Shown here: positions 1 through 12,300 of the stretch, in pieces
How positions within the stretch are numbered: the first letter of the stretch is position 1
Layout of the letters: every line of letters starts with the position of its first letter
Assembly: GCA_031771865.1 (NCBI GenBank)
Contig: JASISA010000009.1
Coordinates: forward strand, 62,001-126,000
DNA from: Nothophaeocryptopus gaeumannii
Lineage: Eukaryota; Ascomycota; Dothideomycetes; Mycosphaerellales; Mycosphaerellaceae
Direction of reading: 5' to 3'
DNA: 64,000 nt
Position numbers and translations under genes: made by a program
The notes under the pieces: generated by a model
Told to the model about the DNA's origin: nothing
What the model saw: only the letters and a program-made list of their open reading frames with translations
Databases searched by the model: none

Positions 1-1811
1 GTCCCGATGGAAGGATCATCTATAGCGAGGTAAGCTTTTCAATTGAAAGACTATGCTAGTCGGGCGGCATAGGCTGATTCTGGATGCTAGATTACTTGAG
101 TCGGCGGGAAGAAGATGATGGAGTAGTTCGCGATCGGGATGTATAGCTCGTGGTGGACTCGGACTGAAGTCATTTCGGTCTGTAGATGGAATGCATCTTA
201 TCAAATACCCGCCGAGACTTTCCTGTGTTGGTATCGGTGCGGCTGCAGTTAAGAGGCAGATAGATCCTGAATTAGGCGGAGAAGTCCGAGTCGGGCCGGG
301 CTATCAGATTTGGGCGAAAGGGAGACACGATCCTGTCTAAGCATGTAGTCGCCAGCGAACGGCATGATGAGTAGAAACACGCATCAGCGCGGTTGGAGCT
401 ATCACGCTGACTCTGTGACCGGCGACACGTCCTCTTTCTCAACTCACGCCTTCCATCCGCTTCTCGGCCCCACCCTGCGGAGAAATAGTCATGCACCTTA
501 GGGAGTGTCCTCGCTCTTGAAATTGGCAGCTAGAGCGCTGAGACCTTCGACCACACCCAGCTGCCTGCAATGACGCATATGAGCGTGAAGCTTACTGTCC
601 CTTGAGTGGGCTCCCACACGTTCGGCCGGGCCAGACCAGGATGAGTGGGGGGCGCAAATAGCTTCGACAACGCGTTTGCTCGGTCCATCACTACGCATGA
701 GATGCTCTAGAAGGTAGATTGCCAGCGCATGGGAATGGATGGCTGCTGGTCCTGGGAAGTGGGCTACTGGACACAAGACAAGCTCGATGCCTCTTTCGTG
801 AATGGTCGGCCGGATCTGTCTCTGCGACGCATTTGGTCTTATGTATCAGCCCCATCCCTAAAGCATCAAGATCTCTGCTTGTTGGCACAATCTCCAAGTG
901 CTGCTGTCGTCCAGCTGCTGGCCCGCACAGAGTCGCGGCAGATCTCAGGAGATGGCATGCTCGTGCACTACTCTTGCATGGAAGCCGTGGACACCGCACT
1001 CCGTTGCGCGTCTCGCGCGCCGTCTCGAACGTCTTCCACCGGAGAGTATGGACGTATGTGTCTTGGCTGAGCGTGAGAACTACTTGCCGGAACCCGGAAA
1101 TCTGACCCATTCACTTGCTGGGGTCTCGGATGCAAGCCGGACCGGGTCTCCGCCGATCGTCTGTGCACGCCGATGTCATGGTCCACTCGGATGCTTGTGA
1201 TCCACTTCTCAGGCTGCATGCGGCTCACTCAAGCTTTCGCTCTCTGCCTTGACGAGCTTGCTTCTCACATCATACTTCAACCCTCCCTGCCACATCAGAG
1301 GCCTTTCTGTGGGGGCGCACAGCTTCTCTCCACCAGACTCCGTCAATCCGTAGCCGTCTCGTGCAGTGGCGAACGAGCGAGGAAGGACTCGTCCGAGAGA
1401 GTGCTCATCATGCGGGACAGTCACTGCTTAGGAATCTCCGAGCTATCCTGCTAATGAATGCAGATGAACATGAAACAGTTGCGCTTTTACGCGGATAGCA
1501 GCCGTCACCGCCACCGTGGCCGAGTTGGTTGATACATGCTTAGGATAACGCTTGCGTAGGTCGGTAAGCGGCAAGGACACCCTTGAGGCGAGCGTCATCG
1601 CATCACTAAAGGTCAACCGCTCTTTCTCTTGCTTTTGACTTTACCACGCTTCGTTTAGACCTCGCCTCGGATTCTCTACCTCTGGTGAAACGCACGCTGC
1701 GCGACAACGATACTCCCAGACACCGGACATCCGTACCCCATCTATACGGTCAGCATCGACATAGCCAACACATAGTATCGACGACCCGTCACAAGGGAAG
1801 ACCTCCTCAAG
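1..1811. other. No recognisable gene
   Basis: I see no convincing coding region here. The open frames are short, overlap on both strands and match no family known to me. A GTGGCCGAGTTGG stretch near 1517 resembles a tRNA-Ser/Leu D-arm, but no T-loop (GGTTCGAATCC-like) follows, so no tRNA is called. The last 150 bases are presumably promoter and leader of the membrane-protein gene starting at 1812. Confidence 0.5.
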
Positions 1812-2677
1812 ATGGCGCCAGTGATATGGGGCTTGGATCTGAAGGAGATGCAATGGGGGAAGTTCAAGAGCAGTTATATGTTCGGCAACAGAGATTACCA
1901 TTTGCGGCGGACCAAGTTCATCGTATACCAATGCGCACTGATCTTCTGTGTGGTATCTGAGTCGTTGGGTACCGCAGCACTATCAGGTTTGTCGACCCAT
2001 ACCACGCGCTCGTATGTTCAAAAGTACTGACGTGAGCATCAGACTACGTCGACAGTCAACGATTCGTCAAGAAACTCGACAGGAATGTCTATGTCTACAA
2101 CAACGACTACGTTGGCGTTGCTTCGTACAACATCTTCGCCGGTGTGTTTGTCGCATTCATCTTCGGCGCCGCGTTCTTCTTCGACCTATTTTGGCCAGCA
2201 CGGAAGGAAAACAAATCAGTGCGCCTCGCTTGGAAAGTCTGTGGGATTCTTTCAGTTCTCTTCTACACAGCAGATGCTTTCGCCTTGACTGTCATCACTG
2301 CTATTCGCTGCGGATACTTCAGAGGTGCCGACACGGCCTACGGACAGTCCTTGCTCTCGCAGTTCCACAAGGACGGCGGCACACCTCTCTGCTACAGGCA
2401 CAACGGCCGAGCGGTAGCAGCTGTCGTCTTTGTCTGGCCAGGGTGGCTCAGCGTCATTGGCAGCTGCATTCTTCTCTTCCTGTCGATTGACAACACGGAG
2501 AAGGGACCTGGTCCACTGACCGCACATGCTCGTCATGATGCGACCGAGAAGGCCCAGCCGACCAGCGCCAGCGACACAGAGAAGGAGACCGCTGTCACTG
2601 AGCCTGCGGCCTCTCACCAGATTCCTCGAACCGACGATACTGCGGATGCTCCGGCGGCCGCGCACAACCACGCATAG
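1812..2677 (+). CDS. Four-helix fungal membrane protein, function unknown
   Basis: Two exons, 1812-1986 and 2043-2677, encode 269 residues. The 56-nt intron has a GTTTGT donor, a TACTGAC branch site and a CAG acceptor, and removing it joins the frames exactly. Hydrophobic segments at about residues 37-58, 86-107, 120-144 and 180-205 predict four transmembrane helices. The tail from about 207 is hydrophilic and rich in Ala, Thr, Glu and His, probably cytosolic. The start is the ATG of MAPVIWGLD, the first in frame. I do not recognise a named family; the layout is that of the many uncharacterised four-helix plasma-membrane proteins of filamentous ascomycetes. No neighbour suggests a pathway. 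Confidence 0.7.
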
Positions 2678-3946
2678 ACGGTAGACGTCGGGGAGTCTTC
2701 TACAGGAGGTCCATAGTTCGACGGTACTGGCCGATAGCGAGGACGTTGACACAAGCACGGTTACAGAAATGTCGACTTTCAGCGCGCTGGCCACCTTTGC
2801 TCGAAGAACGTTTGGAGGCAGAAGCGTCGCATCACTCACGAGTGCTCTTGCGGATAATGAGCGTACAGGGAGGTGAAGTGTCAGGACACAATGGCACTGG
2901 TTGGTTTATTTCCTTTTGTGATATCCCCAGTTGCATAGCGGTGGCGTCCGGTGACGAGAATGAGCCCAAACGACAGGCCGTACTAAAGTTGTAAGAGTGT
3001 GTGCAATAATGACGATTGACGAAAGGGAATATACAAAATCGAATGGTAGTATACCTGCCTAGAGGTGTAAGTCCACGGCGGATGTAGTTATTCCCGCTAT
3101 CAAATGGTCCACAGTATGTTCATAAGGGTGGGGCCCTGGAGTCGGCGACGATGAGGTCGTTCCTGAAGATCCGAGAGGACGGTTTATTAACACCTTGGCT
3201 ATCTTTAAGTTTAAAGGAAAGGGAAAGAAATTTGGAGAAGAGGGATTCACGGATTGTGAATCAACATCCCTACATCTGCACCCCTGAACTCTTGCGCGTT
3301 CTCGACCTGTATCAACCACGCCCGAGTGCGGCGCTTTAGGAAGCTTTCCGATAGAAAAGCCAAACACGCTCCCTTCCCTGCGTATGCGTGGACTATATAC
3401 TTTCTCAAGATCTCCATCGAGGATCTCGACATTTCATGCTTTGATGCTGGCATCTCCACTTCACGATGCAAGGACATCCTGATGGGACTTGACAAACACC
3501 GCGTCGCGTCACCACGGCGTTCGGCACTCGTGTCTTTTCAGCTGGCTGATATTGCTTGGGATGCTGCCAAGATGAGCTTTCGCTCATTCGTATCAATTCT
3601 CTGGACATTTGTCCCGATGCTTATTAGACAGCCGGCTTGGCTTGCATTGATGGCGGGATTTCAATCCCAATTTTCCTTGGCATCACAGGCGACACGGCAG
3701 GAAAAGGGAAGGTGGTATCGTAATCTGATGGCTCGTTCGCTGACTCGCTGCTCGCCGCATCGCGTGCCTCCCACTTACTGACTCGGGTGTCTATGCCGTG
3801 CTAGAAGGATTGATGGCCAAGGAAATGGATGTAACAATGGGTTTGGTGGTGAATTGGATGGCCAAGTATTTCAGTAGGCATCTCTCATACTCTTAAACAG
3901 TTCTGAAGGCTCTTTAGTCTGTCACGCATTGGCAGGACAGGTGAAC
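2678..3946. other. Intergenic, no gene supported
   Basis: No convincing gene. A plus-strand open frame at about 3326-3781 (151 codons) begins with GTG, has no family resemblance and looks like chance. The downstream part should hold the promoter of the peptidase gene at 3947. Confidence 0.45.
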
Positions 3947-6160
3947 ATGGGAATTGGATATCTCGTTGCTGCCCTTGTGGCAGTATTGCCTCTGGCAAGA
4001 TGCATTACTCCGGAGCAGATGATTTCAGCTCCCCGCTACAGCAGCGCTAGTCCAAATCCGAGTGGAGAATGGGCCGTCTACACATCAACCACCTATTCTT
4101 TCGAAGAACACGAATCATCGACCACCTGGAAGTTGATAAACATTGAATCGGGAAACATCACCGACTTACCGTGGAGCGACGATGTTTCCGAGGCGGTCTG
4201 GATTGGACCAACAAACACCAGCGTCCTCTACTTAAATGGCACAAACAACGACGTTCCTGGCGGAGTGACATTGTACACTGCAGATCTAGCAGACTCTCCG
4301 ATCAAGCCTATTTTGGTGGCATCACTCTCAGCACCTTATTCTGGCCTCAAGGCAGTGAAGACAGCATCGGGTGACATCAACTTTCTTGTCAACTCCCTTG
4401 CCTATGCGAACAATGGTTCTGCGTACAACGAGGAGCTAGCTAGAACGGCACTTCATACCGGAAGGCTCTACGATTCCATCTACGTTCGCCACTGGGATAC
4501 ATGGCTCACCCAGGAGCGATATGCGGTCTTCTCCGGCTCGTTGAAGAGCAACGGGTCGGGATACAGTCTAGCTGATGACTTGAAGAACTTGGTTCATGAT
4601 TTGCCGTATACTTCAACTCGGCCAGAGTCACCTGTTCAGCCGTTTGGAGAAAGTGGCGATTACGATTTGAGCCCAGATGGACAGACCGCTGTCTTCCTTA
4701 CCAAGGCTCCGGAGTTCCCAAAGGCCAACTACACTGCAAGTTACTTGTACCTGGTGCCTCATGATGGGTCTTCTGTGCCTGTCGTGCTCAATGGTCCAAA
4801 CAGCACTGCACCAGAGGCAGCTCGAGGGGCATCTGGCTCTCCGGTATGGTCTCCAGATGGCACCAAGCTTGCGTACTTCCAGCAGGATGGTGTCTCGTAT
4901 GAGTCTGACCGGAAAAAGCTGTACTGTGCGGATGTTGAATCCAAGGAAATCACCCTCGTTGCTGGAGACTTCGACTACTCAGCTACTAGCATCAAGTGGG
5001 GTCCCGGCGGCGAGAATCTCTACGTAGCTCTCGACTACGTTGGCAGCACGCGCTTGTTCATCGTTCCAACGAATGCGGGTGACGACTACAAGCCCACCAA
5101 TATCACGGACATTACTTCGGTGTCTGACTTCTATGTGCTTCCTTCCGGCGATGCTCTCGTCACAAGCAATGCGGTCTGGGCGTCATTCTTGCTGTACACT
5201 GTCACGCCAGAAGGCGAAGCCCAATATCTTTACAAGTCGAATGAGAAAGATGCAGAGCTCGCAGGCCTTGGACCAGAGGATATTGGCTACCTGTGGTACA
5301 ATGGTACTCTTGGCGATCAGCAGCAGGCTCTCATTGTCTACCCAGAAGACTTCAATCCTTCCAAGGTCTACGACTTCATCTTCTATGTCCACGGCGGGCC
5401 TCAGGGCTACACTGGCAATGTTTGGAGTTCGAGATGGAACCTCAAGACTTGGGCTGACCAGGGGTACGTGCTCGTTGGCCCTAACCCTACTGGCTCCACC
5501 TCCTACGGCCAGCTCTTGACAGACCGCATCCAGGGCAAATGGGGAGGCTGGCCGTATGAGGATCTAGTCAACGCGCACAAGACCGCTTGCGATACGCTAC
5601 CATACATCAACTGCAGCAACGCCATCGAAGCCGGAGCCTCCTACGGCGGATACATGACCAACTGGATCCAAGGTCACGACCTGGGAAACGAGTTTAAAGC
5701 TCTCGTCTGCCACGACGGAGTAGCAACAACATACGCGGATTGGAGCACGGACGAGCTTTGGTTCATGCTGCACGAATTCAACGGCACGATCTGGGACGAG
5801 CCAAGTCGTTCTCTGTACGAGGCTTGGGATCCACTGCAGCATGCAAAGAACTTCTCGACTCCACAGTTCATCGTTCACAGTGAGCTTGATTATCGGTTGC
5901 CGGTGAGCGAGGGTATTGCAATGTTCAATGCGTTGCAGACATTGGGTGTGCCGTCGAGGTTTTTGAGTTTCCCGGATGAGAATCATTGGGTTTTGAGTAA
6001 GTCAAAAAGTGAATGAGATCGGTGAAGGTGAGAGGAGTGGAATACTGACTACTTGATAGATCGTGAGAACAGCCTCTTCTGGCATCAAGAGATTTTCAAC
6101 TGGATCAATTACTGGACTGGTAAGATTGACAGCCTGGATGGGAATGCGATTACGCAATAG
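3947..6160 (+). CDS. Secreted dipeptidyl peptidase V (prolyl oligopeptidase family S9)
   Basis: Two exons, 3947-5996 and 6060-6160, give 716 residues, the usual size for fungal DPP V. The protein starts with a signal peptide (MGIGYLVAALVAVLPLARC), which fixes the ATG at 3947. The N-terminal two thirds should form the beta-propeller; the C-terminal third is the alpha/beta-hydrolase domain. The catalytic triad is visible: Ser565 in GASYGGYM, Asp648 in HSELDYRLP, His680 in DENHWVL. The intron (GTAAGT donor, ATAG acceptor) falls just after the His motif, and exon 2 supplies NRENSLFWHQEIFNWI, the usual end of the family. Several N-x-S/T sites fit a secreted glycoprotein. Family knowledge: these enzymes release X-Ala or X-Pro dipeptides from proteins outside the cell and are known fungal allergens. 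Function is firm at family level. Confidence 0.95.
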
Positions 6161-6919
6161 GTCGACGGGCTGGCTGGAGGAGCAAAAGCTTTGCATCAGT
6201 GGTGTATGAACTGAATGAGCATGGAGATACGAGTTGAAACCCCAACTGCGTCTTATCAGGAAGATGATTACAAATTAATCGACCAGGCTAGTTAAATCTA
6301 TGCAAAGCCTTCGTGAGTTCAACTTGCTGCAGTACGGCGATAGATGATGATCTCGTTGGGCTCTTGGTGCTATCGCTCTGTGCTCGCTCAATCGCATAGC
6401 TCACCTGTCGCACAGTCCAAAAACGTCTGCTGCGGTCAGCGACCAAAATCTCTACAAGCCCAGAATGGTTTCTTTAGCACACGTTGCCGGAATTCAGATA
6501 CATTCTCCATGACAGAGCACTTTTCTACACCAGAGGCTGCTCCGACCAAGCCAACAACCCCGTCCTCGAGAAGGGATGATGAACCTGACGCGCACAGTCA
6601 AAGTTGAGAGGAAGATGCATCAGAATGTCTGGGATACCGAACAGCTTGTGCTGAGATCGAGACAAGCGGCAGATGGGAAACTCAAACAGCCTTGACGCTG
6701 AAGCTCCTGACTCCGACGCTCTGTCGTGCGGATGATGACCGCGGCAAAACCATTGGCTGAACAAGTTGACAAATTGAAAAGGTGCATGGGTATGAGAATT
6801 CATGCGTAGTAATAAGCTCGTTGCGTCTAGAGCTACCGTTCATTTCGTTGTAGTCGTGAATATCGTACATCACTCGAAGATTTTCAACCTTGCAGATACC
6901 CCTTGATCTTTCCTTCGAA
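6161..6919. other. 3' region between convergent genes
   Basis: Space between the ends of the peptidase gene (plus) and the RBR ligase gene (minus). Only short overlapping open frames without recognisable content; it should hold both 3' UTRs. Confidence 0.5.
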
Positions 6920-8842
6920 TCAACCACGACGGCTCGGTTGAGACGGTGCAGCAGGTCCGACTCCAAGCACACTCTCATCGCCCAGAAAGTTCGGTGCCAG
7001 ACCGCCATCGCCCTCAGGAGGGCGTTCTCTTGGTCTTCTTCGCCGACCAGATGAGCGCTCACCGCGTCGACCCATATTAGCGTCTCCAAAGGCGCTCATA
7101 ACGACATTCGCAGCATTCTGGACGAAATTATCGTTCATGAAGTGTCCCGCAGCGTTGCCAAGACCCCAAGCTTCAACGTCTGCTTCACGGTGGCGATTTC
7201 TAGGCTGCTCGTCCGGCTCGAGAAGCGACGCGAGTTGTAGTCTCCTCGCGAGTTCTTCGTCTAGTCGCTCTTGTCGGCGTCTTTGATCGATCTCTTCCAT
7301 GTATGTCGGCTGTCTGTGCGGGCGACGCTCACCAGGAGGCGGTTGGTCTCCACCGTTGTTGCCGGCCACTTGCTGAGGCCGCGGCGGTGCCATGCCTGCC
7401 ACGTCCATCATCCGCCGAAAGACAATTTGGATGGGCTCAGGTACTCGCATCTCCGTAAGTCGGTCTGGATCCGGCAAGTCTCTGTAGTTGAACCATGGAC
7501 ATTCGCAAGTCTTCCATTTCGATCCACATATCATGCAGAATTCTGCTGTACATCTGCATGTCATGTGGTTGCATCCTTCCTTGAGCTCGACCATCGCACG
7601 GCAGCTATAGCAAGTCTGCCAGCCCTTCTCTTTCGCTTGCTCGACAAGATTCGCGATCTCGGGATCCTTGGGACAATCTTTTGATTTGTGCATTTTTGCA
7701 TTGCATAGCGTGCATACTTTCGTGTTGCATTTCGGGCATTGTGCGTACTTCCGTCCCAGGTGCGTATGCAAGTGAGATGGCTTGATCCATTCTCCGCACT
7801 TGGGCGCCGGGCAGTAGATCCTGTTCTTGGTGTGATATTCCTGGTACTTCCGATTCCAAAGCATCTTGAACTTGAGGTCGAACAGTTTGTCGACATGCTT
7901 GAGCGGGATGTGGTCTGCGGTGCAGCATTTTGGTGGCATATGCGCAGGGTCTTTGACGGACATCTCGAACACACGCTTCAAGCAGTCATGGCACATTCGA
8001 TGCCCGCATGAGAGCTTTGCCGACTGCGTAGAGGGAACATCGTCCGATCCACAAGTCAGGCACTCAACCAATCTTGGCGGTGGAGGGACAGCCGATACAG
8101 CATGACGACGTAGAAGCGATCCGATCAACGATGAGTCCCGTCGGCTTGGCTTTCGAGATGGTGTAATCACTGCTTGGACTTCAACCTCTTGCTTGGCGAT
8201 GGCAGCCAGCTTCGCAGGGGTCGGAGTTGTACTGCTCCTCTTCAGAGACGTTCTGGAGGTCTGTGACGATCTTCGGCGCTGATCCGGTTGTGCGAGCCCT
8301 ACTTGAGATATACTATCGTCCGGTGTGACTTCATCTTCGACTACCACCGGTAGGCTCTGTCCACTTGACGAGCTTGAGTGCTTCGACCGTCTACTCGATT
8401 CAGACTTTGTCCTTGAAGATGTCTGGCGTTCGTCCTCGTGCGAGTTATTCGATGAACCATACACACAGTCTGCCGTTCTATCGCCGGTCCGCGCAGAGCT
8501 CTTCTCTGATCTATCCGAGCTGCTGCTCTTATGCTCCCTCTTCCGTCTTCTCTTGTGTTCACTGCTCACACTCCTGGAGCCGAGTGTACTTGCGTCCCTC
8601 TCTTTCAAGCTCTTGGGCTTCGAAACTGTGCTCGAAGAGACTCTTCTTCGCGCAGCGAGCGGGTTACTGTAATACGCAGCTCTCTTTCGCCTCAGCTCTT
8701 CGACATCGGGCTGCTTTGCCGCCGCGGTCTCATTGTCGGCCACATTGGTGGTCTTGCTGTGCTTTATCGATGGCTTCGATGGATGCGATTTGATTGATCG
8801 TGGTCCATGGCGACTGCGACCACGCAGGCTGGCTATCGCCAT
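6920..8842 (-). CDS. RBR-type (RING1-IBR-RING2) E3 ubiquitin ligase
   Basis: One uninterrupted frame of 640 residues read from the ATG at 8842 (MAIASLRGRSR); the frame opens further upstream but contains no earlier ATG. The first 250 residues are Ser/Arg/Lys-rich and probably disordered. The RBR module spans about residues 259-450: RING1 begins CLTCGSDD and includes CGHRMCHDC, the IBR includes CPAPKCGEW and CPKCNTKVC, and RING2 runs CYSCRAMVELKEGCNHMTC...FCMICG. By analogy with parkin/HHARI, the Cys of the NHMTC motif is the catalytic cysteine that carries ubiquitin as a thioester. A Gly/Arg-rich tail with RRRQERLDEELARRLQ follows. The substrate is unknown. Its promoter is shared with LYS2. 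Confidence 0.88.
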   Translation of the reverse strand: MAIASLRGRSRHGPRSIKSHPSKPSIKHSKTTNVADNETAAAKQPDVEELRRKRAAYYSNPLAARRRVSSSTVSKPKSLKERDASTLGSRSVSSEHKRRRKREHKSSSSDRSEKSSARTGDRTADCVYGSSNNSHEDERQTSSRTKSESSRRSKHSSSSSGQSLPVVVEDEVTPDDSISQVGLAQPDQRRRSSQTSRTSLKRSSTTPTPAKLAAIAKQEVEVQAVITPSRKPSRRDSSLIGSLLRRHAVSAVPPPPRLVECLTCGSDDVPSTQSAKLSCGHRMCHDCLKRVFEMSVKDPAHMPPKCCTADHIPLKHVDKLFDLKFKMLWNRKYQEYHTKNRIYCPAPKCGEWIKPSHLHTHLGRKYAQCPKCNTKVCTLCNAKMHKSKDCPKDPEIANLVEQAKEKGWQTCYSCRAMVELKEGCNHMTCRCTAEFCMICGSKWKTCECPWFNYRDLPDPDRLTEMRVPEPIQIVFRRMMDVAGMAPPRPQQVAGNNGGDQPPPGERRPHRQPTYMEEIDQRRRQERLDEELARRLQLASLLEPDEQPRNRHREADVEAWGLGNAAGHFMNDNFVQNAANVVMSAFGDANMGRRGERSSGRRRRPRERPPEGDGGLAPNFLGDESVLGVGPAAPSQPSRRG

Positions 8843-9312
8843 ACTGCGAAAGATGCGTTCGAGAGCATGATTGGGAGAGTGCCAGCTCAAATATATGTAT
8901 GTTCCCAAGCGTGTGGTTGGGCTGTCAGCAGGGGTCTCCGAACAAGGCTACTTCCCGGGACTTAGCGGACGGGTGTGGCTTGCAGCAGGGTACAAGCGCA
9001 GAGTCTAAAATTTCGAGCGTGCTCTCACTCTTGGGCGGAGGGCAATGATGTCGTGTGATGTGATGCGACAACCCTATCGGGCTTCAATTGATGAGTAAAT
9101 TGAAGAGTGGTCAGATATAGTAAATCATAATAGAAAACTACACTTCAATTTGGCAGGGGCATTTTAGCGGTGTTCGAGCAAGATCGCGGCCTGGGATCTC
9201 CAATGCTTTGAGGCACCAAATTTCGACATACCCTGGTCGATGAGTCGAATGCGCAGAACATAAAACACCTGACAGCTCGTTCAATCTCCAAGAATACCAC
9301 ACCGCCCTCAAC
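8843..9312. promoter_or_regulatory. Divergent promoter RBR ligase / LYS2
   Basis: 470 bases separate the two divergent start codons. TGAGTCG at 9241-9247, about 70 bases upstream of the LYS2 ATG, differs by one base from the Gcn4/CpcA site TGA(C/G)TCA. As lysine genes are under general amino-acid control in ascomycetes this site may be used, but a single 6-of-7 match is weak evidence. Confidence 0.35.
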
Positions 9313-12300
9313 ATGCCTCTCGATCCCAAGGACGTCCGCCCGGATCCAACATCGGACCTGCATTGGTCTAACTACCGTGGAGCAATCCATGAGATCTTTG
9401 CGGCGAATGCGAAGAAGCATCCGGACCGATCATGCGTGGTGGAAACAGCATCCTCGACAACACCAAAGCGAGGCTTCAGCTACAAGATCATCAACGAGTC
9501 TTCCAATGCTGTTGCCCATCATTTGGTCAGCAATGGCGTGCAGCGAGGCGAGGTCGTCATGGTCTATGCCTATCGAGGCGTAGACTTAGTGGTTGCGGTC
9601 ATGGGAGTTTTGAAGGCCGGCGCGACATTCAGTGTCATAGATCCTGCATATCCACCAGACAGGCAGATCATCTACCTGGAGGTAGCACAGCCTCGGGCTC
9701 TGGTCTGCATCGAAAAGGCCAAGCAGGAAGCCGGCGAGCTGCACTCCACAGTGAGAAGCTATATCAGCGAGAAGCTTGACCTGCGGACAGAGATTCCCGC
9801 ACTCATGCTTCATGATGATGGATCAGTCACGGGTGGATCTTTGCAAGGCAGTGAAGACTGTCTCCAAGCGCAAGTCGCGAAGAAAGCGGACCTGCCCGGT
9901 GTTCTGGTTGGGCCAGATAGCACTCCCACGCTCTCCTTTACGTCAGGGTCTGAGGGAAGACCAAAGGGTGTCAAGGGACGACATTTCTCTCTCGCCTACT
10001 ACTTCCCATGGATGTCGCAGCGATTTCACTTGACAGACAACGAGAAATTCTCTATGCTGAGTGGAATTGCTCACGACCCTATCCAGAGAGATATTTTCAC
10101 GCCTTTGTTTCTCGGTGCTAGTTTGATCGTGCCACCAGCAGAGGACGTTACGTTCGACCGGCTTGCCAACTGGGCCAGCACCAATGAGATCACAATCATG
10201 CATTTGACACCAGCCATGGGTCAGATTCTGCTGGGTAGTACAGAGCCGAAGGTGAACAGCCTTCATGGAGCATTCTTCGTCGGCGACGTTCTTCTGAAAC
10301 GAGACTGCCGAAGACTACAGCAACTGGCACCAAACTGCAGAATCAAGAACATGTACGGAACGACTGAGACTCAGCGAGCCGTGAGCTACTACGAAATCCC
10401 TTCTCTCAGTGAGGATCCTGGCTACTTGGACAAGATGGGCGACGTGATACCTGCTGGTATGGGGATGATTGATGTGCAATTACTCGTTGTCGATCGCGAG
10501 AAGAAGGAACGCCAGTGCGAAGTTGGTGAAATTGGAGAGATCTACGTCCGAGCCGGTGGTCTCGCGGAAGAGTATTTGGGCGATCCTGAGAAGAATGCGC
10601 AGAAGTTCGTTACCAATTGGTTTGTTGATCCGCAAAGATGGATTGACGAAGACAAGACGCGAGTCGAGGCCGCAGGAAAGCCAGAGCCTTGGCGGGAGCA
10701 ATATTCTGGTCCTAGAGACCGCATGTACCGCTCTGGTGACCTTGGTCGTTATATGCCCGACGGAAATGTTGAGTGTGTCGGCCGCGCTGATGATCAAGTC
10801 AAGATTCGTGGCTTCAGAATCGAACTCGGCGAAATCGATACCCACCTGAGCCAACATCCTCTCATCCGTGAGAACGTTACACTTGTCAAGCGCGACCACA
10901 ATGAAGAGCAGATCCTGGTATCCTACTATGTACCCGACCTGCCAAAGTGGAGAGAATGGTATGCTCAGCAGGACGGACAGCCACAGCAAGAGCAGAGACC
11001 GAACGGCATTCCGCGCCGGCGGGAGTCTGCCAAAGAGAGTCACGGAGTCGCTCAGCGGATGAAGATCTTCGAGCTTCTGACTCTTGACGCTCGTGAGCGA
11101 CTGAAGAAGAAGCTTCCAACCTACGCAATGCCAACGCTTTTCATCCCGATGCTACGCCTCCCATTAACACCAAATGGCAAGGTTGACAGAAGAGCTTTGC
11201 CGTTCCCAGAGCAGGCAGATCTCTTGGGTGTTTTGCCCCAGGCTGCCGATCTGGACAAGCGCACCAACACAGAGGCCGAGCTCGCTAAGATCTGGGCCGA
11301 GCACCTTAAGACCAGAAACCACACTTCAGAGACCCTACCTCGTGAGACAAGCTTCTACGACCTTGGCGGTGACTCGATCATGACTGTTCAGATCGTGCCA
11401 AAGATCAACAAGAAGTTTGCCGGAGCCAATGTGCCCATGTCGGTCATGGCAGCAGGACAGCCGACCTTAGAGAAGGTTGCCAAGTACATTGACAGATCGC
11501 TGAACCCCATCGGACTTCGTCTCGATCTTGGCGAAGATGAAGACATCGAGCAGACTGAACATTATGCCAATGACCTTCCAAACCAGGTCGCTCAATTACC
11601 TCAGTCGATACCGGGCGGCAAACTGCCCAATCCAGCCAACGGTCTCAACATCCTCCTGACCGGAGCAACTGGCTTCTTGGGCGCCTACATCCTACACGAC
11701 GCTTTCATGCGCAAGACGCCTAACCATGTATATACGCACGTCCGAGCATCTTCGAAGCAAGAAGGATTGCAGCGAATCCGACGGACGTGCACAGCGTACG
11801 GCCTATGGCAGGAATGGTGGGCCACCGAAGGTAATCTCGAGATTGTGCTGGGTGATCTCGAGAAGCCCAAGCTTGGTCTTGGCGAAGCCGATTACGAAAG
11901 AGTTGCTGAGGATGCTGAACTCGTCATCCACAATGGAGCTCGTGTGCACTGGCTCATGCCATATGAGAACCTGAAGGCCGCCAACGTCACCAGCACACTT
12001 GAGGCCATCAAGCTGTGCGCCACTGGCAAGAACAAGCGATTAGCCTTCATCAGCTCCACAAGCGCTATTGACACCGAACATTATATTCGACAATCCGATG
12101 CCGGCCAGTCTGTATTAGAGTCTGATCCTCTCGAGGGAAGTCGGCAAGGCCTTGGCACGGGCTATGGCCAGAGCAAGTGGGTGTCAGAAGCTGTCATTCG
12201 CGAAGCAGGCAAGCGTGGACTCGACGCTATCATTGTCCGGTCCGGATACGTTATGGGCGATCCCAATACTGGAGTAAGCAATTTGGATGACTTCTTGGTA

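Noticed and set aside
1517..1600. tRNA-like GTGGCCGAGTTGG stretch
   Set aside because: The expected anticodon arm and GGTTCGAATCC T-loop do not follow at the right distance.
3326..3781. 151-codon plus-strand open frame
   Set aside because: No ATG near its start, no recognisable features and no splice context; treated as chance.
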